Part shown: positions 28,085 through 38,196 of the stretch, piece by piece
How the letters are laid out: every line of letters begins with the position of its first letter
Numbering within the stretch: position 1 is the first letter of the stretch
DNA from: Bacillus luti
GTDB taxonomy: Bacteria > Bacillota > Bacilli > Bacillales > Bacillaceae_G
DNA length: 64,000 nucleotides
NCBI RefSeq assembly: GCF_001884105.1
Contig: NZ_MACI01000093.1
Span: forward strand, 156,436-220,435
Direction of reading: 5' to 3'
Notes under the pieces: generated by a model
Databases searched by the model: none
Seen by the model: the letters and a program-made list of their open reading frames with translations, nothing else
What the model was told of the DNA's origin: nothing
Program-made: the position numbers and the translations under genes

Positions 28085-28813
28085 ATGACTCTTATATTTG
28101 CACATCGTGGTGTAGCGGGAACGTACCCAGAAAATACAATGATTTCATTTGAAGCGGCGGAGTCTTTTAGAGCGGATGGAATTGAGCTTGATGTTCAATT
28201 AACGAAAGATGGAAAGGTTGTCGTCATTCATGATGAAACGGTGAACCGGACAACAAATGGGAAAGGTGCGGTTCGAAATTATTTATATGAGGATTTATGT
28301 AAGTTAGATGCAAGTTATAAATTTGGTGACAAAGTAGGTTTTTGTAAAATACCACTTTTAGAAGAGGTATTAAAATGGCTTGTAAAAACAGATTTGCTAC
28401 TTAATATTGAACTTAAAAATAATAAAATCCCATATAGAGGTTTAGAAGAAGAGGTTATAACACTTGTGCGTAAATTTAGTCTGGAGGATCGGGTTATATT
28501 TTCATCGTTTAATCACTACAGTATGAAACGATGCCATATGATGGCTCCTGATATTCAAACAGCTATTTTATATCGCGAAGGTTTGCATAGTCCGTGGGCA
28601 TATGCGAAAAAAATGGGTGCAACAGCAGTACATCCGAATTATCGTTACCTTCCAGATGCCATTGCTGAACTAACGATAGAAAGTGGTGTAGAGGTTCGCC
28701 CTTATACAATAAATGAAGAAACACTTATGCGTAAATATTTTGATATGAATATATCGGCGATTATTACGGATTATCCTGAAACAGCAAGAACTTTATTGCC
28801 TATAAAAAAATGA
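28085..28813 (+). CDS. Glycerophosphodiester phosphodiesterase
   Basis: A 242-residue GDPD-family enzyme hydrolysing glycerophosphodiesters to glycerol 3-phosphate and an alcohol. The signature FAHRGVAGTYPENTMISFE with catalytic His, the metal ligands in IELDVQLTKDGKVVVIHDETVNRTT and Glu in LLNIELKN are all present. No signal peptide, so it is cytosolic, like YqiK rather than secreted GlpQ. ATG 28085 follows GGGGGAG; the earlier GTG overlaps that site. Confidence 0.93.
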   Translation: MTLIFAHRGVAGTYPENTMISFEAAESFRADGIELDVQLTKDGKVVVIHDETVNRTTNGKGAVRNYLYEDLCKLDASYKFGDKVGFCKIPLLEEVLKWLVKTDLLLNIELKNNKIPYRGLEEEVITLVRKFSLEDRVIFSSFNHYSMKRCHMMAPDIQTAILYREGLHSPWAYAKKMGATAVHPNYRYLPDAIAELTIESGVEVRPYTINEETLMRKYFDMNISAIITDYPETARTLLPIKK

Positions 28814-28841
28814 GACCGAGTGCAACGGTCTCATTTTTTAT
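28804..28841. terminator. Terminator between the phosphodiesterase gene and yqzF
   Basis: Stem TGAGACCG / CGGTCTCA, loop AGTGCAA, with an A-run before and TTTTTTA after. Can work in both directions. Confidence 0.9.
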
Positions 28842-28864
28842 TTGTTAATAGAAGAAAATTTTTT

Positions 28865-29098
28865 CTATCTTCTAAAGCGGGCTTGAACTTTATTTCGTTT
28901 GCGGTCCCGGTGTAAGACGAAGCCACCAAAGATATAAAAGCCGAGTGCGAAGCAGAGAGCTCCGATTAAAAATTGTAACCATAGTATAGAGATTGGTGGA
29001 AATAGAATGCCGAATAAAGTATCCCTCATTAACTTAATGCCAAGCACGGCTAATGAAATAGGAATGAGTGCTAACAATAGAGCGAGGTAACGCTGCAT
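28865..29098 (-). CDS. yqzF: DUF2627 family membrane protein (YqzF)
   Basis: A 77-residue protein with two hydrophobic segments (about 4-22 and 36-60) joined by a short loop (MRDTLFGILFPP), ending in a very basic tail RDRKRNKVQARFRR. The pattern and the place next to bkdR match YqzF/DUF2627 of B. subtilis. GGAGCG precedes the ATG. Function unknown. Confidence 0.8.
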   Translation of the reverse strand: MQRYLALLLALIPISLAVLGIKLMRDTLFGILFPPISILWLQFLIGALCFALGFYIFGGFVLHRDRKRNKVQARFRR

Positions 29099-29235
29099 AC
29101 ATAACGCTCCTTTTCAGATTATTTAGTATATTTTAATGATGTTATATGAAAAGGGGGTTTGTCAAGAGATTGCTGAACGAGTAAGATAAGGGTGTGAAAA
29201 AAATTGCAGAGATACTTCGAGAGGAAGTGTACGAT

Positions 29236-31308
29236 ATGAAACAAAAGGTGTTAATTGTTGGTGCAGGTGAAGGTGGCAGTACACTGCTGAATCTGTTACA
29301 AAGTTCGAATATATTTCAAATTATAGGGATTATAGATATAAATCCGATGGCGAAAGGATTACAAATTGCTAAGGAATATGGGATTACGATTGGAGAAAGT
29401 ATAACTCCGTTTCTTTCTATGCACCTCGATGTCATGTTTGATATGACAGGTGACGATAATCTACATAAAGTTTTATTAGAGAAAAAGGATAAAGATACTC
29501 TTCTTATACCAGGTGATATTGCAAAAATTGTTACGAGATTAGCGCATGAGAAGGAAGATTTAATTAGAAAGTTAGAAGAACAAACACAACAAGGGGATTT
29601 AATTTTAAATTCTACACATGACGGTATGATTGTCATCGATCGAGAGGGGCAAGTCCGCCTTTTTAATAAAAGTGCGGAGCGTATTATCGGATATAAAAAA
29701 GAAAACGCAATAGGGAAACATATTTTAGATGTGATCCCAACGAGTAAGTTGCTTCGTATCATACGAACGAAACAAATAGAAGTGAATTATGAACTGACGT
29801 TAGAGAATGAAAAGAAAATTATTACAACACGTATTCCAATATTGAAAGAGGGAGGAGAGGTACAAGGGGCGTTTGCGATTTTTAAAGATATTACGGAAGT
29901 CGTAGATCTCGCGGAAGAAGTTACAGATTTGAAGGAAATTCAAACGTTACTTGAGGCGATTATTAACTCATCTGAGGAAGCGATTTCTGTCGTGGACGAA
30001 AAAGGAAGAGGGTTAGTAATTAACCCCGCCTATACGAAATTAACTGGATTAACAGAAGAAGATATACTTGGACAACCAGCTACAACAGATATTGTAGAAG
30101 GTGAAAGTATGCATATGAAAGTACTTCGAACACGCCGTGCGGTACGCGGAATACATATGAAAATTGGTCAAAAAAAGCGAGATGTAATCGTAAACGTAGC
30201 ACCAGTCATTGTTGATGGTATATTGAAAGGAAGCGTCGGTGTAATTCGTGACGTATCAGAAATTCAAAAGTTAACCAATGAATTGAATAGAGCAAGGCAA
30301 ATCATTCGAACATTAGAAGCGAAATATGCATTTGATGATATTGTCGGAAATTCAGATGAAACAACGGCAGCTATCGAGCAGGCGAAACTTGGGGCGAATA
30401 CACCAGCAACAGTATTACTACGCGGAGAGTCAGGGACAGGTAAAGAATTGTTTGCACATGCTATCCATAATGGAAGTAATCGAAAATATAATAAGTTCGT
30501 TCGTGTAAACTGTGCAGCTATTTCTGAGACGTTGTTAGAAAGTGAATTATTCGGTTATGAGGAGGGTGCATTTTCTGGAGCGAAAAGAGGCGGGAAACGT
30601 GGATTCTTTGAGGAAGCGAATAATGGCAGTATCTTTTTAGATGAAATAGGAGAGTTATCTGCTAATACACAGGCGAAACTCCTCCGCGTGCTGCAAGAAA
30701 AAGAAATTGTAAAAGTTGGTGGGACGAAAGCGATACCTATTAATGTCCGGGTAATTGCAGCGACACATGTGAATTTGGAAAAGGCTATTTTAGAAGGAGA
30801 ATTTAGGGAAGACCTTTATTATCGTTTAAATAAAATCCCGATTCAAATTCCATCTCTTCGTCAGCGTAAAGGCGATATACCAGCGATTGCAGAGAGATTA
30901 ATTCAAAAAATAAATCAAGATTATGGCCGAAATGTAGAGGGGCTCACTGATTCGGCTATTTCATATTTACAGTCATATGAATGGCCTGGAAATGTGAGGG
31001 AGCTTGAAAACATTTTAGGGAGAGCTATTATTTTTATGAATTATAACGAGATATATATTGATGTGCAGCATTTACCACCTTTACATAAAGAAGAGCAGCT
31101 GGAGTTAAAACAAAATAACTTATTACCTGTATTAGAAGAAAAGCCACTTGAGCATTTAGTGACAGAGTTTGAAGGGAATATCATTCATGAATATTTAGAT
31201 AAATTTGATGGAAATAAAACAAAAACTGCAAGAGCGCTAGGAATTTCAGTTCGGAATTTATATTATAAGCTAGAAAAGTATGACTATGCAAAAAATAGCA
31301 TGCAATAA
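29236..31308 (+). CDS. bkdR: BkdR, sigma-54-dependent activator of branched-chain amino acid degradation
   Basis: A 690-residue enhancer-binding protein. An N-terminal Rossmann-like domain ([14 protein letters not shown], residues 4-17) is followed by two PAS domains (about 115-225 and 240-350), an AAA+ domain with Walker A GESGTGKE near 397, the sigma-54 contact loop as GAFSGA (the usual GAFTGA with Ser for Thr) near 444, and a Fis-type helix-turn-helix at the C-terminus ([20 protein letters not shown]). ATG 29236 gives nearly the B. subtilis length; an in-frame GTG at 29194 would add 14 residues. It ends within an inverted repeat and precedes the bkd operon with its -24/-12 promoter. Confidence 0.94.
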   Translation: MKQKVLIVGAGEGGSTLLNLLQSSNIFQIIGIIDINPMAKGLQIAKEYGITIGESITPFLSMHLDVMFDMTGDDNLHKVLLEKKDKDTLLIPGDIAKIVTRLAHEKEDLIRKLEEQTQQGDLILNSTHDGMIVIDREGQVRLFNKSAERIIGYKKENAIGKHILDVIPTSKLLRIIRTKQIEVNYELTLENEKKIITTRIPILKEGGEVQGAFAIFKDITEVVDLAEEVTDLKEIQTLLEAIINSSEEAISVVDEKGRGLVINPAYTKLTGLTEEDILGQPATTDIVEGESMHMKVLRTRRAVRGIHMKIGQKKRDVIVNVAPVIVDGILKGSVGVIRDVSEIQKLTNELNRARQIIRTLEAKYAFDDIVGNSDETTAAIEQAKLGANTPATVLLRGESGTGKELFAHAIHNGSNRKYNKFVRVNCAAISETLLESELFGYEEGAFSGAKRGGKRGFFEEANNGSIFLDEIGELSANTQAKLLRVLQEKEIVKVGGTKAIPINVRVIAATHVNLEKAILEGEFREDLYYRLNKIPIQIPSLRQRKGDIPAIAERLIQKINQDYGRNVEGLTDSAISYLQSYEWPGNVRELENILGRAIIFMNYNEIYIDVQHLPPLHKEEQLELKQNNLLPVLEEKPLEHLVTEFEGNIIHEYLDKFDGNKTKTARALGISVRNLYYKLEKYDYAKNSMQ

Positions 31309-31335
31309 ATTGCGTACCGTGCAATTTATTGCATG
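31299..31335 (+). promoter_or_regulatory. Candidate BkdR enhancer site (perfect 15-bp inverted repeat)
   Basis: CATGCAATAAATTGC / GCAATTTATTGCATG with a 7-base spacer GTACCGT. It spans the bkdR stop codon and lies about 110 bases upstream of the -24 element, the usual place for an upstream activating sequence. There is no T-run after it, so it is unlikely to be an intrinsic terminator. Confidence 0.6.
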
Positions 31336-31443
31336 GTATACAAAAAGTGACAAAATAAGACAGAATCTTTTGTTATTTTCCAAAGTATTGATTTTACTGC
31401 ATTTTGAATGCGTTTTCATAATTGGTAAGACCACTTTTAAAAG

Positions 31444-31460
31444 TTGGCACGGTATTTGCT
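31444..31460 (+). promoter_or_regulatory. Sigma-54 (SigL) -24/-12 promoter of the bkd operon
   Basis: TTGGCACGGTATTTGCT matches YTGGCACGN4TTGCW at every conserved base. The GG and GC doublets are 10 bases apart. It lies 44 bases before ptb and directly after the bkdR activator gene. Confidence 0.93.
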
Positions 31461-31503
31461 TTATAAATAGACGAGGGACGACGGAAAGGGTTGATTACAA
31501 AAT

Positions 31504-32403
31504 ATGAAGTTAGAACACTTAATTGATCAAGCAGCAGGAAAGCCTAAAAAAACTGTGGCTGTAGCAGTAGCTGAAGATCATGAAGTAATTGAAGCTGTAG
31601 CGAAAGCAATTACATTACAGCTAGCTCAATTTCGTCTATATGGAAATCAAGAAAAAATAATGGGGATGCTACAAGAACATGGTTTACAAACTTCAGAACA
31701 TATTGAAGTGATTGCAGCAACATCAAATGCTGAGGCTGCAGAACTTTCTGTTAAATCTGTGAGAAACGGTGAAGCAGATGTGCTTATGAAGGGGAACATC
31801 CCAACAGCGAATATTTTGAAGGCTGTGTTAAATAAAGAGTGGGGGTTACGTAAAGGTAGCGTACTTTCACATGTAGCAGCGTTTGAAGTTCCGAATTATA
31901 ATCGTCTTATTTTCGTTACAGATGCAGCGATGAACATCGCACCTGATGTAACACAGAAAGCTGCTATTATACAAAATACTGTAGAAGTTGCCCGGGCAAT
32001 AGGAATTGAGTTGCCAAAAGTGGCGCCAATCGCAGCAGTAGAAGTTGTGAATCCAGCGATGCAGGCGACAATTGATGCAGCGATGTTAACACAAATGAAT
32101 CGCCGCGGACAAATCAAAGATTGTATCGTTGATGGACCACTTGCTTTAGATAATGCAGTATCACAAATTGCAGCAGAGCATAAAGGCATAGTAAGTGATG
32201 TAGCAGGTAAGGCAGACATTTTACTCGTCCCAACGATTGAAGCTGGAAATGTGCTATATAAATCACTCGTTTACTTTGCAGATGCAAAAGTAGGAGCAAT
32301 GATTGCAGGCGCAAAAGCACCGATTGTTTTAACATCTCGTGCTGATTCAGCAGAAACAAAAGTATATTCATTAGCATTGGCAGTTGCGACTGCTTCAAAA
32401 TAA
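31504..32403 (+). CDS. ptb: Phosphate butyryltransferase
   Basis: A 299-residue enzyme that converts branched acyl-CoA or butyryl-CoA to the acyl phosphate. It belongs to the PTA/PTB family; visible are VRNGEADVLMKGNIPTANIL (about 79-98), FVTDAAMNIAPD and DIL-VPTIEAGNVLYKSL. First gene after the sigma-54 promoter. The ribosome site GGAAAGGG is 13 bases from the ATG, a rather long spacing. Together with buk it can make ATP from branched acyl-CoA. Confidence 0.95.
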   Translation: MKLEHLIDQAAGKPKKTVAVAVAEDHEVIEAVAKAITLQLAQFRLYGNQEKIMGMLQEHGLQTSEHIEVIAATSNAEAAELSVKSVRNGEADVLMKGNIPTANILKAVLNKEWGLRKGSVLSHVAAFEVPNYNRLIFVTDAAMNIAPDVTQKAAIIQNTVEVARAIGIELPKVAPIAAVEVVNPAMQATIDAAMLTQMNRRGQIKDCIVDGPLALDNAVSQIAAEHKGIVSDVAGKADILLVPTIEAGNVLYKSLVYFADAKVGAMIAGAKAPIVLTSRADSAETKVYSLALAVATASK

Positions 32404-32437
32404 ACCAAAAAGGGTAAAACATTAGGGGGAAACGACA

Positions 32438-33538
32438 ATGACATTAGAAATCTTCGAATACTTAGAAAAATATGATTATGAGCAAGTGGTATTTTGTCAA
32501 GATAAAGAATCTGGTTTAAAAGCAATTATTGCAATTCATGATACAACTCTTGGACCAGCTCTTGGTGGAACAAGAATGTGGACATATGATTCTGAAGAAG
32601 CGGCGATTGAAGATGCATTGCGTCTTGCAAAAGGGATGACATACAAAAACGCAGCAGCTGGTCTAAACTTAGGTGGTGCGAAAACAGTAATTATCGGTGA
32701 TCCACGTAAAGATAAGAGCGAAGCGATGTTCCGTGCATTAGGACGTTACATTCAAGGACTAAACGGACGTTACATTACAGCTGAAGATGTTGGTACAACT
32801 GTAGATGATATGGATATTATCCATGAAGAAACTGACTTTGTAACAGGTATTTCACCATCATTCGGTTCTTCTGGTAACCCATCTCCAGTAACTGCATACG
32901 GTGTTTATCGTGGTATGAAAGCAGCTGCGAAAGAAGCTTTCGGTACTGATAATTTAGAAGGAAAAGTAATTGCTGTTCAAGGTGTTGGTAACGTAGCATA
33001 TCACCTATGCAAACATTTACACGCTGAAGGAGCTAAACTAATCGTTACAGATATTAACAAAGAAGCTGTACAACGTGCAGTAGAAGAATTCGGTGCAACA
33101 GCTGTTGAACCAAATGAAATTTACGCTGTTGAATGTGATATTTACGCACCATGTGCATTAGGTGCAACAGTTAACGATGAAACTATTCCACAACTTAAAG
33201 CAAAAGTAATCGCAGGTTCTGCAAATAACCAATTAAAAGAAGATCGTCACGGCGACATCATTCATGAAATGGGTATTGTATACGCACCAGATTATGTTAT
33301 TAACGCAGGTGGCGTAATTAACGTAGCAGATGAATTATATGGATACAATAGAGAACGTGCATTAAAGCGTGTTGAGTCTATTTATGACACAATTGCAAAA
33401 GTAATCGAAATTTCAAAACGCGATGGCATTGCAACTTATGTAGCAGCAGATCGTTTAGCTGAAGAGCGCATCGCAAGCTTGAAAAACACTCGTAGCACAT
33501 ACTTACGCAACGGTCACGACATTATTAGCCGTCGCTAA
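32438..33538 (+). CDS. bcd: Leucine dehydrogenase
   Basis: A 366-residue NAD-dependent amino acid dehydrogenase that deaminates Leu, Val and Ile to the 2-oxo acids. The glycine-rich catalytic segment [14 protein letters not shown] and Lys in [18 protein letters not shown] are present, as is the Rossmann motif [12 protein letters not shown]. Length equals the well-studied Bacillus enzymes. Codon use is more biased than in neighbours, suggesting high expression. GGGGGAA precedes the ATG. Confidence 0.97.
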   Translation: MTLEIFEYLEKYDYEQVVFCQDKESGLKAIIAIHDTTLGPALGGTRMWTYDSEEAAIEDALRLAKGMTYKNAAAGLNLGGAKTVIIGDPRKDKSEAMFRALGRYIQGLNGRYITAEDVGTTVDDMDIIHEETDFVTGISPSFGSSGNPSPVTAYGVYRGMKAAAKEAFGTDNLEGKVIAVQGVGNVAYHLCKHLHAEGAKLIVTDINKEAVQRAVEEFGATAVEPNEIYAVECDIYAPCALGATVNDETIPQLKAKVIAGSANNQLKEDRHGDIIHEMGIVYAPDYVINAGGVINVADELYGYNRERALKRVESIYDTIAKVIEISKRDGIATYVAADRLAEERIASLKNTRSTYLRNGHDIISRR

Positions 33539-33559
33539 TCATTCATATATAACTTTTAC

Positions 33560-33600
33560 AAAAGGTGTGGTTACCTCTTATGAGGTTTCCACTTCCTTTT
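33560..33600 (+). other. Intercistronic hairpin between bcd and buk
   Basis: Imperfect stem AAAAGG-GTGG-ACCTC / GAGGT-CCAC-CCTTTT with a TTAT loop, ending in four T. It could lower readthrough or protect the upstream mRNA, so that ptb-bcd are expressed above the downstream genes. Confidence 0.55.
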
Positions 33601-33625
33601 GAATTTATTAGTGGAGGTAGCAACA

Positions 33626-34729
33626 TTGTCTGTAAATCGAATTCTTGTTATTAACCCAGGTAGTACATCCACAAAAATTGGTGTTTTTGATAATGAAAGA
33701 CCTGTTCTAGAAGAAACGATTCGTCATGACGTAGAACAGATTGGAAAATATAAGCGAATTATCGACCAATATGAGTTTCGTAAAGAAACGATTTTAGAAG
33801 TTCTACATTCTCACGGTATTAACATTTCAAAATTAAATGCTGTTTGTGGACGCGGTGGATTACTTCGTCCAATCGAAGGCGGTACGTATACAGTAAACGA
33901 TGCGATGTTAGAAGATTTAAAAAATGGGTTTAGTGGTCATCACGCTTCAAACCTCGGAGGCATTTTAGCCTATGAAATTGCTTCTGGATTAAATATTCCT
34001 GCATTCATTGTGGATCCTGTCGTTGTAGATGAGATGGAGCCGATTGCTCGTATAAGTGGTATTGCTGGTATGGAACGCAAAAGTATTTTCCATGCATTAA
34101 ATCAAAAAGCAGTTGCTCGTAAAGTAGCTGATCAATTAAATCACAAATACGAAGATTTAAATTTATTAGTTACACATATGGGCGGCGGTATTACAGTTGG
34201 TGCTCATAAAAAAGGAAAAGTTATCGATGTAAATAATGGTTTAAACGGAGAAGGACCATTTAGCCCAGAGCGTGCTGGTACAGTACCAGTAGGACAACTA
34301 GTTGAAATGTGTTTCTCTGGTGAGTATTACCGAGACGAAATGGTGAAACAGCTTGTCGGACAAGGTGGACTTGTAAGTCTAATCGGTACAAATGATGCGA
34401 TTAAAGTAGAACAAATGGTTGAAAAAGGTGATCCTGAAGCAACTCTTATTTATAAAGCAATGGCATATCAAGTTGCAAAAGAAATTGGCGGAGCTAGTGC
34501 TGTGCTTCACGGGAAAATCGATGCAATCGTATTAACTGGTGGACTTGCGTACAGTAAAATTCTTGTTGATGAAATAAAAGAACGAGTGGACTGGATTGCA
34601 GATGTTATCGTACATCCAGGGGAAGATGAGTTAGAAGCGTTAGCAGAAGGAGCACTTCGTGTATTACGTGAAGAAGAAGCGGCGAAAGAGTATGTTGTAA
34701 GAGAAAAACAAACAGTAGCTAGGGGTTGA
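33626..34729 (+). CDS. buk: Butyrate / branched-chain fatty acid kinase
   Basis: A 367-residue acetokinase-family enzyme that makes ATP and free acid from acyl phosphate. Motifs: [32 protein letters not shown] and VLTGGLAYS. The TTG at 33626 follows GGAGGT with 7-base spacing and gives the standard 367 residues; the open frame continues upstream but runs through the ribosome site. It is 4 bases before lpdV. Confidence 0.95.
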   Translation: MSVNRILVINPGSTSTKIGVFDNERPVLEETIRHDVEQIGKYKRIIDQYEFRKETILEVLHSHGINISKLNAVCGRGGLLRPIEGGTYTVNDAMLEDLKNGFSGHHASNLGGILAYEIASGLNIPAFIVDPVVVDEMEPIARISGIAGMERKSIFHALNQKAVARKVADQLNHKYEDLNLLVTHMGGGITVGAHKKGKVIDVNNGLNGEGPFSPERAGTVPVGQLVEMCFSGEYYRDEMVKQLVGQGGLVSLIGTNDAIKVEQMVEKGDPEATLIYKAMAYQVAKEIGGASAVLHGKIDAIVLTGGLAYSKILVDEIKERVDWIADVIVHPGEDELEALAEGALRVLREEEAAKEYVVREKQTVARG

Positions 34730-34733
34730 GATA

Positions 34734-36155
34734 ATGGCAAGAGAATATGATTTAGTCATCGTTGGCGGCGGTACTGGTGGATATGTTGCTGCTATTCGTG
34801 CATCACAACTAGGTTTAAAAACTGCACTTGTTGAAAAAGAAAATCTTGGTGGTACTTGTTTACACAAAGGATGTATTCCTAGTAAAGCCCTTTTACGTAG
34901 TGCGGAAGTATATGCAACGGCTAAAAAAAGCGAAGAGTTCGGAGTTATTGCAAGTAATGTAGAACTAAACTTTGCGAAAGTACAAGAGCGTAAAGAGAAG
35001 ATTGTAACGCAGCTTCATAAAGGCGTTCAACATTTAATGAAACAAGGTAAAATTGATGTGTTTGAAGGTATTGGCCGTATTCTTGGCCCATCTATTTTCT
35101 CTCCGATGCCAGGGACAATTTCAGTTGAACTTGCAAGTGGAGAAGAGAATGAAATGTTAATTCCAAAAAATGTACTTGTTGCAACAGGTTCTCGTCCAAA
35201 TTCATTACCAGGTTTAGAGTTAGACGGAGAGTACGTAATGTCTTCAGATCATGCCCTAAAAATGGAAACGCTTCCTAGCTCGATCATTATCGTTGGTGGC
35301 GGTGTAATCGGTATTGAGTGGGCATCTATGCTTGCTGACTTCGGTGTAGAAGTTACAGTATTAGAGTATGCGAAAACGATACTACCACTAGAAGATCAAG
35401 ACGTTTCAAAAGAAATGCAACGTCTATTCAAGAAAAAAGGTATTAAAGTGGTAACTGGTGCAAAAGTATTACCAGAAACATTGGTAAAAGATAATGGAGT
35501 AACAATTCAAGCTGAACATAACGGTGAGAATAAAGAATTTAAAGCAGAAAAAATGCTTGTATCTGTAGGACGACAAGCGAATACGCAAAATATTGGTTTA
35601 GAGAATACGGATATCGTTGTGGAAAAAGGATACATTCAAACAAATGAGTTTTATCAAACGAAAGAATCTCACATTTACGCAATCGGTGATGTAATCGGTG
35701 GCTTACAGCTTGCTCACGTTGCTTCTCATGAAGGAATTGTTGCAGTAGAACATATTGCTGGTAAAGAAGTTACACCAATTGATTATTCTATGGTATCAAA
35801 ATGCGTATATAGCAGTCCGGAAGTTGCTTCTGTCGGTTTAACAGAACAAGAAGCGAAAGAAAAAGGCTATAAGTTAAAAGTAGGTAAGTTCTCATTCCGC
35901 GCAATCGGAAAAGCACTTGTATACGGAGAATCAGATGGATTTGTAAAACTTGTAGTTGATGAAGAAACAAATGATATTCTTGGTGTTCATATGATTGGAC
36001 CACATGTAACAGATATGATTTCTGAAGCTGGTCTTGCAAGAGTACTTGATGCAACACCTTGGGAAGTAGCACATACAATTCATCCGCATCCATCATTATC
36101 TGAGGCGATTGGTGAAGCAGCATTAGCTGTAGATGGAAAAGCGTTGCACGCATAA
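34734..36155 (+). CDS. lpdV: Dihydrolipoyl dehydrogenase (E3) of the branched-chain complex
   Basis: A 473-residue flavoprotein that reoxidises dihydrolipoate in the branched-chain 2-oxo acid dehydrogenase complex. FAD motif VIVGGGTGGYVAAIRA, redox pair Cys42-Cys47 in GGTCLHKGCIPSK, NAD motif IIVGGGVIGIEWAS and the His-Glu pair in HTIHPHPSLSEA at the C-terminus. Full length. Position in the bkd operon identifies it as LpdV rather than the pyruvate-complex E3. Confidence 0.96.
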   Translation: MAREYDLVIVGGGTGGYVAAIRASQLGLKTALVEKENLGGTCLHKGCIPSKALLRSAEVYATAKKSEEFGVIASNVELNFAKVQERKEKIVTQLHKGVQHLMKQGKIDVFEGIGRILGPSIFSPMPGTISVELASGEENEMLIPKNVLVATGSRPNSLPGLELDGEYVMSSDHALKMETLPSSIIIVGGGVIGIEWASMLADFGVEVTVLEYAKTILPLEDQDVSKEMQRLFKKKGIKVVTGAKVLPETLVKDNGVTIQAEHNGENKEFKAEKMLVSVGRQANTQNIGLENTDIVVEKGYIQTNEFYQTKESHIYAIGDVIGGLQLAHVASHEGIVAVEHIAGKEVTPIDYSMVSKCVYSSPEVASVGLTEQEAKEKGYKLKVGKFSFRAIGKALVYGESDGFVKLVVDEETNDILGVHMIGPHVTDMISEAGLARVLDATPWEVAHTIHPHPSLSEAIGEAALAVDGKALHA

Positions 36156-36182
36156 AAATGTGGATTTAGGAGGTTATGAAAA

Positions 36183-37184
36183 ATGGCAGAAGTAAAAGAA
36201 AAGCGCCATGAAGAGCTTGGCTTAAGTGATGAGCAAGTATTAGAAATGTTCCGTACGATGTTACTTGCACGTAAAATTGACGAACGTATGTGGTTATTAA
36301 ACCGTGCTGGTAAAATTCCATTCGTAATTTCTTGTCAAGGACAAGAGGCTGCGCAAGTTGGAGCGGCGTTCGCTCTTGATAGAGAAAAAGATTATGCATT
36401 ACCATACTACCGTGATATGGGTGTTGTATTAGCGTTTGGTATGACAGCTAAAGAGCTTATGTTGTCTGCTTTCGCGAAAGCTGGAGATCCGAACTCTGGT
36501 GGTCGTCAAATGCCTGGTCACTTCGGTCAAAAGAAAAATCGTATTGTTACAGGTTCATCTCCAGTAACAACACAAGTACCACATGCAGTTGGTATTGCAC
36601 TAGCTGGAAAAATGGAGAAGAAAGATTTAGTAACGTTCGTTACATTTGGAGAAGGTTCTTCAAACCAAGGTGATTTCCACGAAGGTGCAAACTTTGCTGG
36701 TGTACACAAACTACCTGTTATTTTCATGTGTGAAAATAATAAATACGCAATCTCTATTCCGGTTGAAAAACAATTAGCATGTAAAAACGTATCAGATCGT
36801 GCAATTGGTTACGGTATGCCTGGATATACAATAGACGGAAATGATCCGCTTGCAGTATATAAAGCTGTAAAAGAAGCAGCAGACCGCGGCCGTCGTGGTG
36901 AAGGTCCAACTTTAATTGAAACAGTATCATATCGTTTAACAGCACACTCTAGTGACGACGATGATCGTGTTTATCGTGATAAAGAAGAAGTTGAAGAAGC
37001 AAAGAAAAAAGATTCAATTATAACATTTGCAGCTTATTTAAAAGAAGCTGGCGTGTTAACTGAGGAATCTGAAAAACAAATGTTAGACGAAATTATGCAT
37101 ATCGTAAATGAAGCAACAGAATATGCAGAAAATGCTCCGTATGCAGCACCTGAAGATGCATTGAAGCACGTATACGCAGAATAG
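36183..37184 (+). CDS. bkdAA: Branched-chain 2-oxo acid dehydrogenase E1 alpha
   Basis: A 333-residue thiamine-diphosphate subunit that decarboxylates the 2-oxo acids of Leu, Ile and Val. The TPP motif FGEGSSNQGDFHEGANFA continues to ENNKYAIS, and the phosphorylation-loop region YRLTAHSSDDDD is present. Works as an alpha2-beta2 tetramer with BkdAB. AGGAGG precedes the ATG; 13 bases separate it from bkdAB. Confidence 0.96.
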   Translation: MAEVKEKRHEELGLSDEQVLEMFRTMLLARKIDERMWLLNRAGKIPFVISCQGQEAAQVGAAFALDREKDYALPYYRDMGVVLAFGMTAKELMLSAFAKAGDPNSGGRQMPGHFGQKKNRIVTGSSPVTTQVPHAVGIALAGKMEKKDLVTFVTFGEGSSNQGDFHEGANFAGVHKLPVIFMCENNKYAISIPVEKQLACKNVSDRAIGYGMPGYTIDGNDPLAVYKAVKEAADRGRRGEGPTLIETVSYRLTAHSSDDDDRVYRDKEEVEEAKKKDSIITFAAYLKEAGVLTEESEKQMLDEIMHIVNEATEYAENAPYAAPEDALKHVYAE

Positions 37185-37197
37185 GGGGGAACGTTTC

Positions 37198-38181
37198 ATG
37201 GCTGTAATGTCTTATATTGATGCTATTACATTAGCAATGCGCGAAGAAATGGAACGCGATGAGAAAGTATTCGTTTTAGGAGAAGATGTTGGTAAAAAAG
37301 GTGGCGTATTTAAAGCGACACACGGTTTATATGATCAATTTGGTGAAGATCGTGCGCTTGATGCACCACTTGCAGAATCTGCAATTGCTGGGGTAGCAAT
37401 TGGTGCGGCAATGTATGGTATGCGTCCAATCGCTGAAATGCAGTTTGCTGATTTCATCATGCCAGCAGTAAACCAAATTGTTTCTGAGGCAGCAAAAATC
37501 CGTTATCGTTCTAATAACGATTGGACTTGTCCAGTTACAATTCGTGCGCCATTTGGCGGCGGAGTTCACGGTGCGTTGTATCATTCACAATCTGTGGAAG
37601 CGATGTTTGCAAACCAACCAGGTTTAAAAATTGTTATCCCTTCTACACCATATGATGCAAAAGGCTTATTAAAAGCAGCAATTCGTGATGAAGATCCAGT
37701 ATTATTCTTCGAACATAAACGTGCATATCGCTTAATTAAAGGTGAAGTGCCAGAAGATGACTATGTATTACCAATCGGAAAAGCAGATGTAAAACGTGAA
37801 GGTGATGATATTACTGTTATCACGTACGGATTATGTGTTCACTTTGCTCTTCAAGCAGCTGAGAAGTTAGCGCAAGATGGCATCTCTGCACACATTCTTG
37901 ATTTACGTACTGTATATCCATTAGATAAAGAAGCAATCATTGAAGCTGCTTCAAAAACTGGTAAAGTTCTTCTTGTAACAGAAGATAATAAAGAAGGAAG
38001 TATTATGAGTGAAGTGGCAGCTATTATCGCTGAAAATTGCCTGTTTGATTTAGATGCACCAATCGCACGTCTTGCAGGTCCAGACGTTCCAGCAATGCCA
38101 TATGCACCAACAATGGAAAAATTCTTTATGGTAAATCCAGATAAAGTTGAAAAAGCAATGCGTGAACTTGCGGAATTTTAA
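37198..38181 (+). CDS. bkdAB: Branched-chain 2-oxo acid dehydrogenase E1 beta
   Basis: A 327-residue partner of BkdAA. The transketolase pyrimidine domain shows VLGEDVGKKGGVFKAT, DAPLAESAIAGVAIGAA and EMQFADFIMPAVNQI; the C-terminal domain is normal (LDLRTVYPLDKEAI). GGGGGGA precedes the ATG. Very even coding style with the preceding gene. Confidence 0.96.
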   Translation: MAVMSYIDAITLAMREEMERDEKVFVLGEDVGKKGGVFKATHGLYDQFGEDRALDAPLAESAIAGVAIGAAMYGMRPIAEMQFADFIMPAVNQIVSEAAKIRYRSNNDWTCPVTIRAPFGGGVHGALYHSQSVEAMFANQPGLKIVIPSTPYDAKGLLKAAIRDEDPVLFFEHKRAYRLIKGEVPEDDYVLPIGKADVKREGDDITVITYGLCVHFALQAAEKLAQDGISAHILDLRTVYPLDKEAIIEAASKTGKVLLVTEDNKEGSIMSEVAAIIAENCLFDLDAPIARLAGPDVPAMPYAPTMEKFFMVNPDKVEKAMRELAEF

Positions 38182-38196
38182 TCGGGGGGACTATAC

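Noticed and set aside
30326-30508. Small open frame inside bkdR
   Set aside because: Shadow of the AAA+ domain in another frame.
33539-33625. A second promoter or T-box before buk
   Set aside because: No T-box sequence (GGTGG-type bulge) and no -35/-10 pair; the hairpin is simple.
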